From: Amycolatopsis nalaikhensis
GTDB taxonomy: Bacteria; Actinomycetota; Actinomycetes; Mycobacteriales; Pseudonocardiaceae
Direction: 5' to 3'
Length of the DNA: 64,000 nucleotides
Assembly: GCF_030264295.1 (NCBI RefSeq)
Contig: NZ_CP127173.1
Coordinates: forward strand, 6,765,501 to 6,829,500
Part shown: positions 24,952 through 33,315 of the stretch, one piece after another
How the letters are laid out: the number at the start of each line of letters is the position of its first letter
Numbering within the stretch: position 1 is the stretch's first letter
Translations under genes and position numbers: made by a program
The notes under the pieces: generated by a model
Told to the model about the DNA's origin: nothing
What the model saw: only the letters and a program-made list of their open reading frames with translations
Databases searched by the model: none

Positions 24952-25320
24952 GTGCACTGGGGGACCGCTCTCGACGATGGTGGGGCGGGGCTCGTCCGGC
25001 CCTACTTCCGCACTCATGGACGAACCCGGCCGACGCGGGACCTGCCCGTCGAGACGCTCGTCTCGGCCACCGCGCGGGGGCGCGCCGTCGTTCGGGGGAG
25101 CACCGCCGAAGAGTCGGAAATCTGTGCCCTTCTGCGGACCTCGCAGTCCGTTGCCGAAGTTGCCGCTCGGCGGCGGATTCCGCTCGGCGTTGCCCGCGTT
25201 CTGCTCTCCGATCTGGCCGATCGCGGGCTCGTCGCCGTGCACACCGCGCGGATGGGCTCCGGCAACCGCCCCAGTCTCGACCTCATGCAGCGCATCCTCC
25301 ACGGCCTCAGCCGCCTCTGA
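24952..25320 (+). CDS. orphan DUF742 (CvnC-like) protein
   Basis: 122 residues from a GTG with GAGGAG nine bases upstream. The motifs VRPYFRTHGRTRP, ICALLRTSQSVAEVAARRRIPLGVARVLLSDLADRGLV identify DUF742, the winged-helix component of conservons (CvnA histidine kinase-like, CvnB roadblock, CvnC, CvnD GTPase). None of the other three components is nearby, so it is an orphan and may complement another conservon or act alone on DNA. Confidence 0.85.
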   Translation: MHWGTALDDGGAGLVRPYFRTHGRTRPTRDLPVETLVSATARGRAVVRGSTAEESEICALLRTSQSVAEVAARRRIPLGVARVLLSDLADRGLVAVHTARMGSGNRPSLDLMQRILHGLSRL

Positions 25321-25369
25321 GGAAGCCCGGTAGCGTGGCCCCGCGGGACGACGCGGGGGAGGGACGCCG

Positions 25370-26228
25370 ATGCGGGTGCTGGTTACCGGGGGCAACGCCG
25401 GGATCGGGTACTTCGTCGCGGAACAGCTCGCCTCGGCCGGTGCTGACGTGGTTCTCGGCAGCCGGGATCCCGCCAAGGCCGCCGCCGCGATCGCGTCGAT
25501 CCGGTCGTACGTCTCCGGGGCGAAAGTCCGGCACGTTCAGCTCGATCTCGCCGACCTGAAAGCCCTCGAAGACCTCGACATCGGCCCGCTGGACGCCGTC
25601 GTCTGCAATGCCGGAGTCATGGTCGACCGGCGGCAGGAGACCGTCGACGGCCACGAGCTCGATGTTCGGCACCAACCACCTCGGTCACTTCGCCCTCGTC
25701 GCCCACCTCATGCCGGTGCTGACGCCGGACGCACGCATCGTCACCACCGGCAGCTTCGCCGCGAAGTCCGCGAGCCTCGACTTCGCCGACCTGCAGAGCG
25801 AACGCGACTACCACCCGAAACGCGCCTACGAACGCTCGAAGCTCGCCCAGATGCTCTTCGCGCTCGAGCTCGACCGGCGGCTGCGGGCGGCGGGCTCCTC
25901 ACGGCTCAGCGTGCTCGCCCACCCCGGCGGTGCCCTCGACTCGTTGACGCCGTCGCGGCCGCGGGTGCACGTCCGGACCGCCGGCCAGTGGCTGCGTGGG
26001 CTGCCCGCGCGCGCCGTCCTGCACGGCAAGGACGGCGGTGCGCGGCCCGCCGTTCGCGCCGTTCTCGGCCCCGACGTCGCCGGTGGGCAGCTCTGGGGTA
26101 CTCGGGTCTTCGGACTGCGGGGCCGTCCGCGGCTCGAGACGCGCTGGGCGAACCTCACCGAAGAGCCCTCCGCCGCCCGGCTGTGGGCGGAAAGCGTCCG
26201 GTTGACCGGTCTGGACCCGCTGGGCTGA
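25370..26228 (+). pseudogene. SDR family oxidoreductase, frameshifted
   Basis: The first frame (from 25370) encodes a Rossmann opening MRVLVTGGNAGIGYFVAEQL and CNAGVMVDRRQETVDGHEL. At about 25661 the SDR reading moves to the next frame, which continues FGTNHLGHFALVAHLMP, the catalytic YERSKLAQML (YxxxK) and a normal C-terminus to 26228. Deleting the single g at 25661 restores one 285-residue protein of the retinol-dehydrogenase-like SDR type. Either the gene is a recent pseudogene or the base is a sequencing error. The upstream frame otherwise reads on into unrelated sequence. Confidence 0.8.
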
Positions 26229-26229
26229 C

Positions 26230-26257
26230 TGCACAGCGCGAAGGCTCCTGCTGTGCA
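26230..26257. promoter_or_regulatory. inverted repeat before the hydantoin-type operon
   Basis: TGCACAGC (26230-26237) and GCTGTGCA (26250-26257) are exact inverted repeats 12 bases apart, about 80 bases before the permease start. It could be the PucR operator of the operon or a terminator of the SDR. Confidence 0.4.
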
Positions 26258-26334
26258 CATCGCACGGTGACGTCGCCGGGAGCGCTGCCTACGGTGCGGG
26301 GAACCGTTCCCCTTCCCCGGAATAGGAGGTCGGC

Positions 26335-27660
26335 GTGGCCTCAGCAGTCGGTGTCGATGACTACGCCCTCACCAGAGTGCCGGACAGCGCCCGGTACTCG
26401 TGGTGGTCGGTCGCCGTCCAGCGGTTCGGCCAGGTTTCCGCCCTGTCCCAGTTCCTGCTCGGAGCCACCGTCGGCTTCGGGATGAGCTTCTGGCCGGCGG
26501 TTCTGGCGTTCACGCTCGGCTCGGTCATCCTGGAGCTCATCACCATCCTCGTCGGCGTCATCGGCGTCCGCGAGGGCCTCTCGACGTCGATGATCGCCCG
26601 CTGGACCGGCTTCGGCCGCGGTGGCTCGGCGCTCATCGGGCTCGCCATCGGGATCAGCCTCATCGGCTGGTTCGGCATCCAGTCCGCGGTCTCCGCCCAA
26701 GGCCTCGTCTCGCTCATCGGCGGCCTGCCGGAGTGGGGCTGGGCGCTCGTGTTCGGCCTGCTCGTCACCGCGATCGTGGTCCGCGGCTTCCACTCCATGG
26801 CCTGGACGGCGTACCTGACCGTGCCCGCCTTCCTGGTCCTGGTCGGCTGGTCGGTCATCTCCGAGCTGACCCGCCACGACCTCGGCGCGCTCGTCTCGTC
26901 GGCGCCGCCCGGGCCGTCGCTGAGCCTGCTGCAGGGCACGACGCTGGTGGCGGGCGGCTTCATCGTCGGCGCCGTCATCACGCCGGACATGACCCGCTTC
27001 AACCGCACCACCGGCGACGTCGTCAAGCAGACGCTCGTCGGGATCACCCTCGGCGAGTACGTCATCGGCCTGTCCGGCGTGCTGCTCGCGCACGCCGTCG
27101 GCAGCGCCGGGATCACCACGATCGTGACGTCGTCGGTCGGCTGGGTCGGGCTGCTCATCGTCATCGCGGGCACCATGAAGATCAACGACTGGAACCTCTA
27201 CTCCTCGGGGCTGGGCGTGGTGAACTTCATCGGCACGGTGTCCGGCCGCAAGGCCCACCGCGGCCTGGTCACGGCCGTGCTCGGCGTGGTGGGCAGCCTG
27301 CTCGCCGCCGCCGGGATCCTGACGAAGTTCACCGACTTCCTCACCGTGCTGGGCGTCGCGTTCCCGCCGATCGCCGGGATCATGGTCGCCGAGTACTTCG
27401 TCGTGAAGAAGTGGCGCGGCGAGCTGGAATCCGCCCGGGCCCGCGGAACCGTGCCCGAAGACGCGCCCCTGTGGGTGCCCGCGACCATCGTCGTCTGGGT
27501 CGCCGCGGCGCTCTTCGGCGAGTTCGTCGAGTGGGGCCTGCCGAGCATCAACTCGCTCGTCGTGGCCTTCGTCCTGTACGTCGTCGCCGGGAAGCTCGGC
27601 CTGGTGCGGGGGATCGGCAGCAGCCGGACCGCCGACGCCGAGCCCGCTCCCGCCGTCTAG
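26335..27660 (+). CDS. NCS1 family permease (CodB-like, nucleobase/hydantoin)
   Basis: 441 residues with about 12 membrane helices. Helix-1 features (FLLGATVGFGMSFWPAV), SWWSVAVQRFGQVSA and the GAVITPDMTRFNRTTGDVV loop match the cytosine/purine/hydantoin/allantoin permease family. AGGAGGT lies four bases before the GTG start. It heads a run of co-directional genes for a HyuA-like ATPase and DUF917 proteins, so its likely cargo is a cyclic ureide such as a hydantoin rather than cytosine; that is inferred from context. Confidence 0.87.
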   Translation: MASAVGVDDYALTRVPDSARYSWWSVAVQRFGQVSALSQFLLGATVGFGMSFWPAVLAFTLGSVILELITILVGVIGVREGLSTSMIARWTGFGRGGSALIGLAIGISLIGWFGIQSAVSAQGLVSLIGGLPEWGWALVFGLLVTAIVVRGFHSMAWTAYLTVPAFLVLVGWSVISELTRHDLGALVSSAPPGPSLSLLQGTTLVAGGFIVGAVITPDMTRFNRTTGDVVKQTLVGITLGEYVIGLSGVLLAHAVGSAGITTIVTSSVGWVGLLIVIAGTMKINDWNLYSSGLGVVNFIGTVSGRKAHRGLVTAVLGVVGSLLAAAGILTKFTDFLTVLGVAFPPIAGIMVAEYFVVKKWRGELESARARGTVPEDAPLWVPATIVVWVAAALFGEFVEWGLPSINSLVVAFVLYVVAGKLGLVRGIGSSRTADAEPAPAV

Positions 27661-27680
27661 TCCACAAAGGAGAAAGATTC

Positions 27681-29231
27681 GTGCGCATCGGCATCGACGT
27701 CGGCGGCACCAACACCGACGCCGTCCTGCTCGACGGCCGTCAGGTGCTCGCCTCGGTCAAGACCAGCACGACCGCGGACGTCACCTCGGGCATCGTCGCC
27801 GCGATCGACGGCCTGCAGCGGCAACGCGCGTTCGACCCGGCGGCGGTGCGGGCGGTGATGATCGGCACCACGCACTTCATCAACGCCCTCGTCGAGGCCC
27901 ACCGGCTCGCGCCCACCGCGGCCGTCCGGCTCAGCCTGCCCGCCGGGGCGTCGCTGCCGCCGATGGTCGACTGGCCGCAGCGGCTCGTCGACGCGGTGTC
28001 GGGGCGCAGCTACCTCGTCCACGGTGGACACGAGTTCGACGGCCGCCACATCGCGGAGCTCGACGAGAGCGAGCTGCGCAAGGCGGCCGACGACATGGGG
28101 GAGGCCGGGGTGCGCAGCGTCGCCATCACCTCGGTCTTCTCCCCGGTCAACGCCGAGTTCGAAGCCCGCGCGGCGGAGATCATCGGCGCGCAGCTGCCGG
28201 ACGTCGCGATCTCGCTGTCCCACGAGATCGGCCGGATCGGCTTGCTGGAGCGGGAAAACGCGACGGTGATCAACGCGGCGCTGCGCGAGCTGGCCGCGCA
28301 CATCGTCGACGGGCTCGCCGCGTCGGTCACCGGCGCGGGCATCACCGCGCCGCTGTACCTGAGCCAGAACGACGGCACGCTGATGGACGTCGACTTCGCG
28401 CGCCGATACCCGGTGGCGACGTTCGCCTCGGGGCCGACGAACTCGATGCGCGGCGCCGCCGTGCTGTCCGGTTTGGACACCTGTGCGGTCGTCGACGTCG
28501 GCGGCACGACCTCGGACGTCGGTGTCCTGCGGCAGGGTTTCCCGCGCGAGGCGACCACTGACGTGAGCGTCGCGGGCATCCGCACCAACTTCCGGATGCC
28601 GGACGTGCTGTCGATCGGCATCGGCGGTGGCAGCCGGGTGCGCGGGGACGCCGGGAACGTCACGGTGGGCCCGGATTCGGTCGGCTACGAGCTGACGTCG
28701 AAGGCCCTGGTCTTCGGCGGCGACACGCTCACCGCGACGGACATCGCCGTCGCGGCGGGCCGGGCGGAGATCGGTGACCCGTCGCTGGTGTCTCATTTGG
28801 ACAAGGGCCTGGTCCGGGCGGCGCTCGACCGGATCGCCGCCGACGTGTCCGATGTGGTCGAACGGATGCGGACGTCCGCCGAGCCGCTGCCGGTGGTCGC
28901 CGTCGGCGGTGGCTCGGTGCTGCTGCCGGACGAGCTGGCCGGGTGCGGCGAGGTGCACCGGCCGGAGAACTACGCCGTGGCCAACGCGATCGGCGCGGCC
29001 ATCGCGCAGATCGGCGGCGAGGTCGACCGCGTTTACGTGATCGAACCCGGGCGCCGCGAAGCCGTCGTCGAAGAGGCGAAGCAGGAGGCCGTCGACCGCG
29101 CGGTCGCGGCCGGAGCGTCGCCCGCGTCGGTCGGCATCGTCGACTTCGACGAGGTGCCCATCCCGTACCTGCCCGGCAACGCCACGCGCATCCGCGTCAA
29201 GGCCGTCGGCGACCTGCAGCTGGGGGCGTGA
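27681..29231 (+). CDS. hydantoinase/oxoprolinase A-type ATPase
   Basis: 516 residues from a GTG with AAAGGAG upstream. Both halves of the actin-like nucleotide site are present: GIDVGGTNTDAVLL (4-17) and VDVGGTTSDVGVL (271-283), with ASGPTNS at 249-255. HyuA/oxoprolinase proteins couple ATP hydrolysis to opening of five-membered lactam or imide rings. No HyuB partner lies nearby. Instead the gene overlaps a DUF917 gene by one base, a pairing that also occurs as fusions in fungi, to my knowledge. Probably cytoplasmic ring hydrolysis of the imported compound. Confidence 0.87.
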   Translation: MRIGIDVGGTNTDAVLLDGRQVLASVKTSTTADVTSGIVAAIDGLQRQRAFDPAAVRAVMIGTTHFINALVEAHRLAPTAAVRLSLPAGASLPPMVDWPQRLVDAVSGRSYLVHGGHEFDGRHIAELDESELRKAADDMGEAGVRSVAITSVFSPVNAEFEARAAEIIGAQLPDVAISLSHEIGRIGLLERENATVINAALRELAAHIVDGLAASVTGAGITAPLYLSQNDGTLMDVDFARRYPVATFASGPTNSMRGAAVLSGLDTCAVVDVGGTTSDVGVLRQGFPREATTDVSVAGIRTNFRMPDVLSIGIGGGSRVRGDAGNVTVGPDSVGYELTSKALVFGGDTLTATDIAVAAGRAEIGDPSLVSHLDKGLVRAALDRIAADVSDVVERMRTSAEPLPVVAVGGGSVLLPDELAGCGEVHRPENYAVANAIGAAIAQIGGEVDRVYVIEPGRREAVVEEAKQEAVDRAVAAGASPASVGIVDFDEVPIPYLPGNATRIRVKAVGDLQLGA

Positions 29232-30301
29232 TGCGCGAGATCACGGTCGACGACCTCGACGACATCGCCCGCGGGGCCGCCATCCTCGGCACCGGCGGCG
29301 GTGGCGACCCGTACATCGGGCGGCTGCTGGCGTCCGCCGCGGTCCGCGCGCATGGCGCGGTGCGGCTGGTGCCCCTGACGGAGGTCGGGGACGACGCCGT
29401 CGTGCTGCCGGTGGCCATGATGGGCGCGCCGACGGTCATGGTGGAGAAGCTGCCCTCGGCCGAGCAGGTCGGGCTCGCCGCCCGCACGCTCGCCGGGTAC
29501 CTCGGCAAGGAACTGACGCACATCGCGTGCGCCGAGGCGGGCGGGGTCAACTCGCTGATCCCGGTCGTCGCGGCCGCGCAGCTGGGCCTGCCGCTGGTCG
29601 ACGCCGACGGCATGGGCCGCGCTTTCCCGGAGCTGCAAATGGTTTTGCCGACTTTGTACGGCATCCGCGCGACCCCGATGTCCATTGCGGACGAGAAGGG
29701 CAACCGCGGCGTGCTGGACACAGTGGACAACCACTGGGCGGAGCGGCTGGCCCGGTCGGCGACGGTCGACATGGGCTGCTCGGCGATGATCAGCAACTAC
29801 GCGATGTCCGGGGCCCAGGCCCGGGAGGCGCTGGTGCCGGGCACGCTCAGCCTGTGCGCCGAGCTGGGCGCGCTGGTGCGGGCCGCCCGGGCCGCGCACG
29901 AAGACCCGGTCGGGCGGGTCGTCTCCCGCCTGGGCGGGCGGCGGCTGTTCACCGGCAAGGTCGTCGACGTCGCCCGCCGGACGGTCACCGGGTTCGCCCG
30001 CGGCGAGGCCCGGCTGTCCGGAATGGACGGTGACACCGGCGCGGAACTGGTGCTGCGCTTCCAGAACGAGCACCTGGTCGCCGAGCGCGACGGCGTCGTC
30101 GAGGCGTCGGTGCCGGACCTGATCTGCACGCTGGAGCGCGAATCCGGTGAAGCCGTGACGACTGAGGGCCTGCGGTACGGCCAGCGCGTCACGGTCATCG
30201 CCGCGCCCGCCGACCCGCGCTGGCACACGCCGGAGGGCATCGCGCTGGCCGGGCCGCGGTACTTCGGCTACGACATCGACCCAATCGGGGTGGCCGGGTG
30301 A
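29231..30301 (+). CDS. DUF917 protein, first paralogue
   Basis: 356 residues. The family's N-terminal motif GTGGGGDPY is at 20-28, followed by MMGAPTVMVEKLPS, AEAGGVNSLIPV and VDADGMGRAFPELQM. DUF917 has, as I recall, been linked in Pfam to an S-methyl-thiohydantoin desulfurase; this should be confirmed. The ATG overlaps the HyuA stop by one base and the stop overlaps the next DUF917 gene by four, so the genes are tightly coupled. It probably forms the second half of the ring-opening enzyme or handles its product. Confidence 0.88.
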   Translation: MREITVDDLDDIARGAAILGTGGGGDPYIGRLLASAAVRAHGAVRLVPLTEVGDDAVVLPVAMMGAPTVMVEKLPSAEQVGLAARTLAGYLGKELTHIACAEAGGVNSLIPVVAAAQLGLPLVDADGMGRAFPELQMVLPTLYGIRATPMSIADEKGNRGVLDTVDNHWAERLARSATVDMGCSAMISNYAMSGAQAREALVPGTLSLCAELGALVRAARAAHEDPVGRVVSRLGGRRLFTGKVVDVARRTVTGFARGEARLSGMDGDTGAELVLRFQNEHLVAERDGVVEASVPDLICTLERESGEAVTTEGLRYGQRVTVIAAPADPRWHTPEGIALAGPRYFGYDIDPIGVAG

Positions 30302-31392
30302 GCTGGACGCTGACCGAGGACGACCTGCCCGACCTCGCCCGCGGCGCCGCGGTGCTCGGCACCGGCGGGGGCGGCGACCCGTACGTCGGACGGCTGCTCG
30401 TGCGCGAGGCGATCCGCGAGCACGGGCCGATCACCGTCCTCGACCCGTCCGAAGTGGACGACGACGCCCTGGTGGTCCCGACCGCGCAGATGGGCGCGCC
30501 GACCGTGGTGCACGAGAAGCTGCCCAACGGCGAGGAGCCGGTGCTGGCGCTGCGGACGCTGGAGAAGCACCTCGGGCGGACGGCGGACGCGACCATGCCG
30601 ATCGAATGCGGGGGCATCAACTCGATGATCCCGCTGATCGTCGGGGCGCGGCTCGGGCTGCCGGTGGTCGACGCCGACGGCATGGGCCGGGCGTTCCCGG
30701 AGCTGCAGATGGAGACGTTCGGCGTCTACGGCGTGCCGGGTTCGCCGATGGCGATCGGTGGCGAGCGCGGCGAGACGACGGTGATCGACACCGGTGCGGA
30801 CAACCGCCGGATGGAGTGGCTGGCCCGCGGCGTCACCATCCGCCTCGGCGGCGTCGCGCACATCGCCGAGTACTCGATGAGCGGCGCCGACGTGAAGCGG
30901 ACCGCGGTGCCGCGGACGCTTTCGCTGGCCCTGACCGTGGGCCGGACGATCCGGGAGGCGCGGGCGGCGAACGAAGATCCGGTGGACGCGCTCGCGACGG
31001 CATTGCGGTCGACGCCTTATCAGCACCTGCGGGTGCTGTTCCGCGGCAAGGTGTCCGATGTGGAGCGGCGGACGGAGGCGGGCTTCGCGCGCGGCCGCGC
31101 GGCGGCGGTGTCGTTCGACGGCGCGCACAAGCTGGAGATCGTGTTCCAGAACGAGAACCTGGTGGCCACTGTGGACGGCGAGGTGCGGTGCCTCGTGCCG
31201 GACCTGATCTGCGTGCTGGAGTCGTCGACGGCCGAGCCGATCACGACCGAGACGCTGCGGTACGGCCAGCGGGTCACCGTCGTCGGCATCTCGACGCCGC
31301 CGCTGATGCGCACCCCGGAGGCGCTGGACACCTTCGGCCCGGGTGCGTTCGGGCTGCCGCACGCCTTCGTCCCGGTGGAGGAGATCGCGTGA
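30298..31392 (+). CDS. DUF917 protein, second paralogue
   Basis: 364 residues, clearly homologous end to end with the preceding gene: GTGGGGDPY at 21-29, IECGGINSMIPL, VDADGMGRAFPELQM and the ending TLRYGQRVTVVG. The motifs are intact in both, suggesting two active subunits, perhaps of one heteromeric enzyme. The GTG start overlaps the previous stop by four bases, and its stop overlaps the SDR start by four. Confidence 0.88.
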   Translation: MSWTLTEDDLPDLARGAAVLGTGGGGDPYVGRLLVREAIREHGPITVLDPSEVDDDALVVPTAQMGAPTVVHEKLPNGEEPVLALRTLEKHLGRTADATMPIECGGINSMIPLIVGARLGLPVVDADGMGRAFPELQMETFGVYGVPGSPMAIGGERGETTVIDTGADNRRMEWLARGVTIRLGGVAHIAEYSMSGADVKRTAVPRTLSLALTVGRTIREARAANEDPVDALATALRSTPYQHLRVLFRGKVSDVERRTEAGFARGRAAAVSFDGAHKLEIVFQNENLVATVDGEVRCLVPDLICVLESSTAEPITTETLRYGQRVTVVGISTPPLMRTPEALDTFGPGAFGLPHAFVPVEEIA

Positions 31393-32102
31393 GCGGGGTG
31401 GACGGCCGCGTGGTCGTGGTCATCGGCGGTGGTTCCGGCATCGGCCTCGCCGTGGCCCGGCGCGCGGCCGCCGAGGGCGCCAAGGTGCACCTGGGCGGGC
31501 GGACACCGGAGAAGCTGGCTGCCGCGGCGGCCGAGATCGGCGCCACCTGGCAGGTCGTCGACACCACCGACCAGGAGTCGCTGGCCGCGTTCTTCGGCGC
31601 GCTCGACCGCGTCGACTGCCTGTTCACGCCCGGCGCGTCGTACACGGTCGGGCCCCTGCGGGAGCTGAGCGACGAGGACGCGGCCAGCCCGTTCACGACG
31701 AAGTTCTGGGGCCAGTACCACGCGGTCAAGCACGCGGTGCCGCGGCTGGCCCCGGACGCGTCGATCGTGCTGATGTCGGGCGCGGCCAGTGTCCGGCCGC
31801 CGGGCGCGGCACCCGCGTACGTCGCCTGCAACGCCGCGGTCGAAGGCCTCGGCCGCGGGCTGGCGGTGGAACTGGCACCGGTGCGGGTCAACGTCGTCGC
31901 GCCGGGCACGATCGACGGGAACCTGTGGGCCGGGCGGCCCGCCGGCGTGCGGGAGGCGAGCTTCGCGCAGTACCGCGCGGACACGCTGCTGCACCGCGTC
32001 GGGACGGAGTCCGAAGTGGCCGATGCGGTGCTGTACCTGTTCGGCAGCACGTACACCACGGGCTCGACGCTCTACCCCGACGGTGGCTACGCGCTGCGCT
32101 GA
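31389..32102 (+). CDS. SDR oxidoreductase with Y-x-x-x-N in place of Y-x-x-x-K
   Basis: 237 residues. The cofactor motif GGGSGIG is at 13-19, and LFTPGAS replaces the usual NNAG. Catalytic Ser130 and Tyr144 are present, but the Lys four residues after Tyr is Asn148 (AYVACNAA). Such YxxxN variants form a subgroup of bacterial SDRs; whether they are redox-active is unclear to me. The GTG overlaps the DUF917 stop by four bases. In the cluster it could oxidise or reduce a hydroxy/keto side chain of the substrate. Confidence 0.83.
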   Translation: MSGVDGRVVVVIGGGSGIGLAVARRAAAEGAKVHLGGRTPEKLAAAAAEIGATWQVVDTTDQESLAAFFGALDRVDCLFTPGASYTVGPLRELSDEDAASPFTTKFWGQYHAVKHAVPRLAPDASIVLMSGAASVRPPGAAPAYVACNAAVEGLGRGLAVELAPVRVNVVAPGTIDGNLWAGRPAGVREASFAQYRADTLLHRVGTESEVADAVLYLFGSTYTTGSTLYPDGGYALR

Positions 32103-32123
32103 GCTCGTCTACTGTGGTCAGTC

Positions 32124-33194
32124 ATGCGCATCACCGCTGGTGACGTGGCCGCCCTCGAACGCGGGGTGGCCCTGCTCGGGTCCGGCGGCGCCGGGGACAC
32201 CGTCACCGCCGCCGTCCTGCTGCGCCGGTTGCTCTCCGGCAGCGGTTCGCTCGGCGTTTCGCCGGTGGCCGAGCTGGCGCCGACGGCGTGGGTGGTGCCG
32301 ATCGGCGTGGTCGGCGCGACGGCGGCGTTCACCGAGAAGCTGCCGGGCGGGGACGAGTTCGCGTCCGCCGTCGCGGCGATCGAGCGGTGGACGGGCGAGC
32401 GCGCCGACGCGCTGATGTCCATCGAGATCGGCGGCCTCAACGGGCTCTTGCCGCTGGTCGTGGCCGACCAGCTCGGGCTGGGGTACGTCGACGCGGACCT
32501 CTCCGGCCGCGGGCTGCCCCGGCTCGACCAGTTCTCGGTCGCCGCGACCGGCCGCGGGGTCGCGCCGGCGGCGCTGGCCGAGCCCGGCGGGCAGGTCGTG
32601 GTGCTGGCGGCCGGTTCCGACGTCGTGATCGAGCGGGGCACGCGGGCGTTCCTGGCCGGTTCGGGCGGCTGGGCGGCGTTCGCGCTGGCCCCGATCCCGG
32701 CTCGCGAGCTGGCTTCTTGTTCGGTGTGCGGGACGACGAGCGGCGCGTTGGAGCTGGGCCGCCGGGTGCTGGCGGTGGGGGAGAGCCCGCCGAGGGAGGC
32801 GCTCGAAGCGGCGTTGGACGGGACCGTGCTGGCCCGCGGGCGGGTGCTGGAAGTGGCCCGGCACGTCGGGCCCGGGCAGCACGGGAGTCCGGGGTTCGGC
32901 CGCGGGAGCGTCACGCTGGCGGATCACCGCGACGGTTCGCTGCTGCGGCTGGAGATGGAGAACGAGTACTTGCTGGCGTTGCGCGACGGCGCGCCGGTGG
33001 CTTCGACGCCGGACGTGCTCTCGGTGCTGGACCACCGGACGGGGGTGCCGGTGAACTGCGACGCGATCCGGGTGGGGGTGGAGGTCGACGTGGTCCGCCT
33101 GGCGGCGGCCCCGTTCTGGACCGACCCGCGACGGCTGCCGGTGCTGGAGCCGCGGGCGTACGGCATCGACTGCGACCCGGTGGGGCTCCGATGA
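32124..33194 (+). CDS. DUF917 protein, third and divergent paralogue
   Basis: 356 residues. Homology to the other two is plain in VADQLGLGYVDADLSGRG and LLRLEMENEYLLALRDG, and the C-terminal half aligns well. But the GTGGGGDPY motif has become GSGGAGDT (19-26), and the FPELQM segment reads LPRLDQF. It may therefore be a regulatory or structural subunit. The gene starts 21 bases after the SDR stop. A long palindromic repeat follows its stop. Confidence 0.82.
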   Translation: MRITAGDVAALERGVALLGSGGAGDTVTAAVLLRRLLSGSGSLGVSPVAELAPTAWVVPIGVVGATAAFTEKLPGGDEFASAVAAIERWTGERADALMSIEIGGLNGLLPLVVADQLGLGYVDADLSGRGLPRLDQFSVAATGRGVAPAALAEPGGQVVVLAAGSDVVIERGTRAFLAGSGGWAAFALAPIPARELASCSVCGTTSGALELGRRVLAVGESPPREALEAALDGTVLARGRVLEVARHVGPGQHGSPGFGRGSVTLADHRDGSLLRLEMENEYLLALRDGAPVASTPDVLSVLDHRTGVPVNCDAIRVGVEVDVVRLAAAPFWTDPRRLPVLEPRAYGIDCDPVGLR

Positions 33195-33209
33195 GGTCAC
33201 CCGGGCACG

Positions 33210-33298
33210 AAGCGCCCCAATGTGGCCTTCGGTGCGTGAGACGCACCCAAGGCGGCCTTCGGTGCGTCAGACGCAACCAAGGCCGCCTTGGGGCGCTT
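33210..33298. repeat. intergenic palindromic repeat, GGCCTT/AAGGC class
   Basis: The outer arms AAGCGCCCCAA (33210-33220) and TTGGGGCGCTT (33288-33298) are exact inverted repeats. Inside are two tandem 30-base hairpins, each built from GGCCTTCGGTGCGT, a short loop and GACGCA-CC-AAGGC. The element could fold into one long cruciform. It lies between the last DUF917 gene and pucR and could end the operon. Confidence 0.75.
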
Positions 33299-33315
33299 GG
33301 GGCGGGGGCAGTGTC

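Noticed and set aside
27657..28958. 433-codon minus-strand open frame opposite the HyuA gene
   Set aside because: Arg/His/Asp-rich shadow with no recognisable motif; the plus strand has full HyuA motifs.
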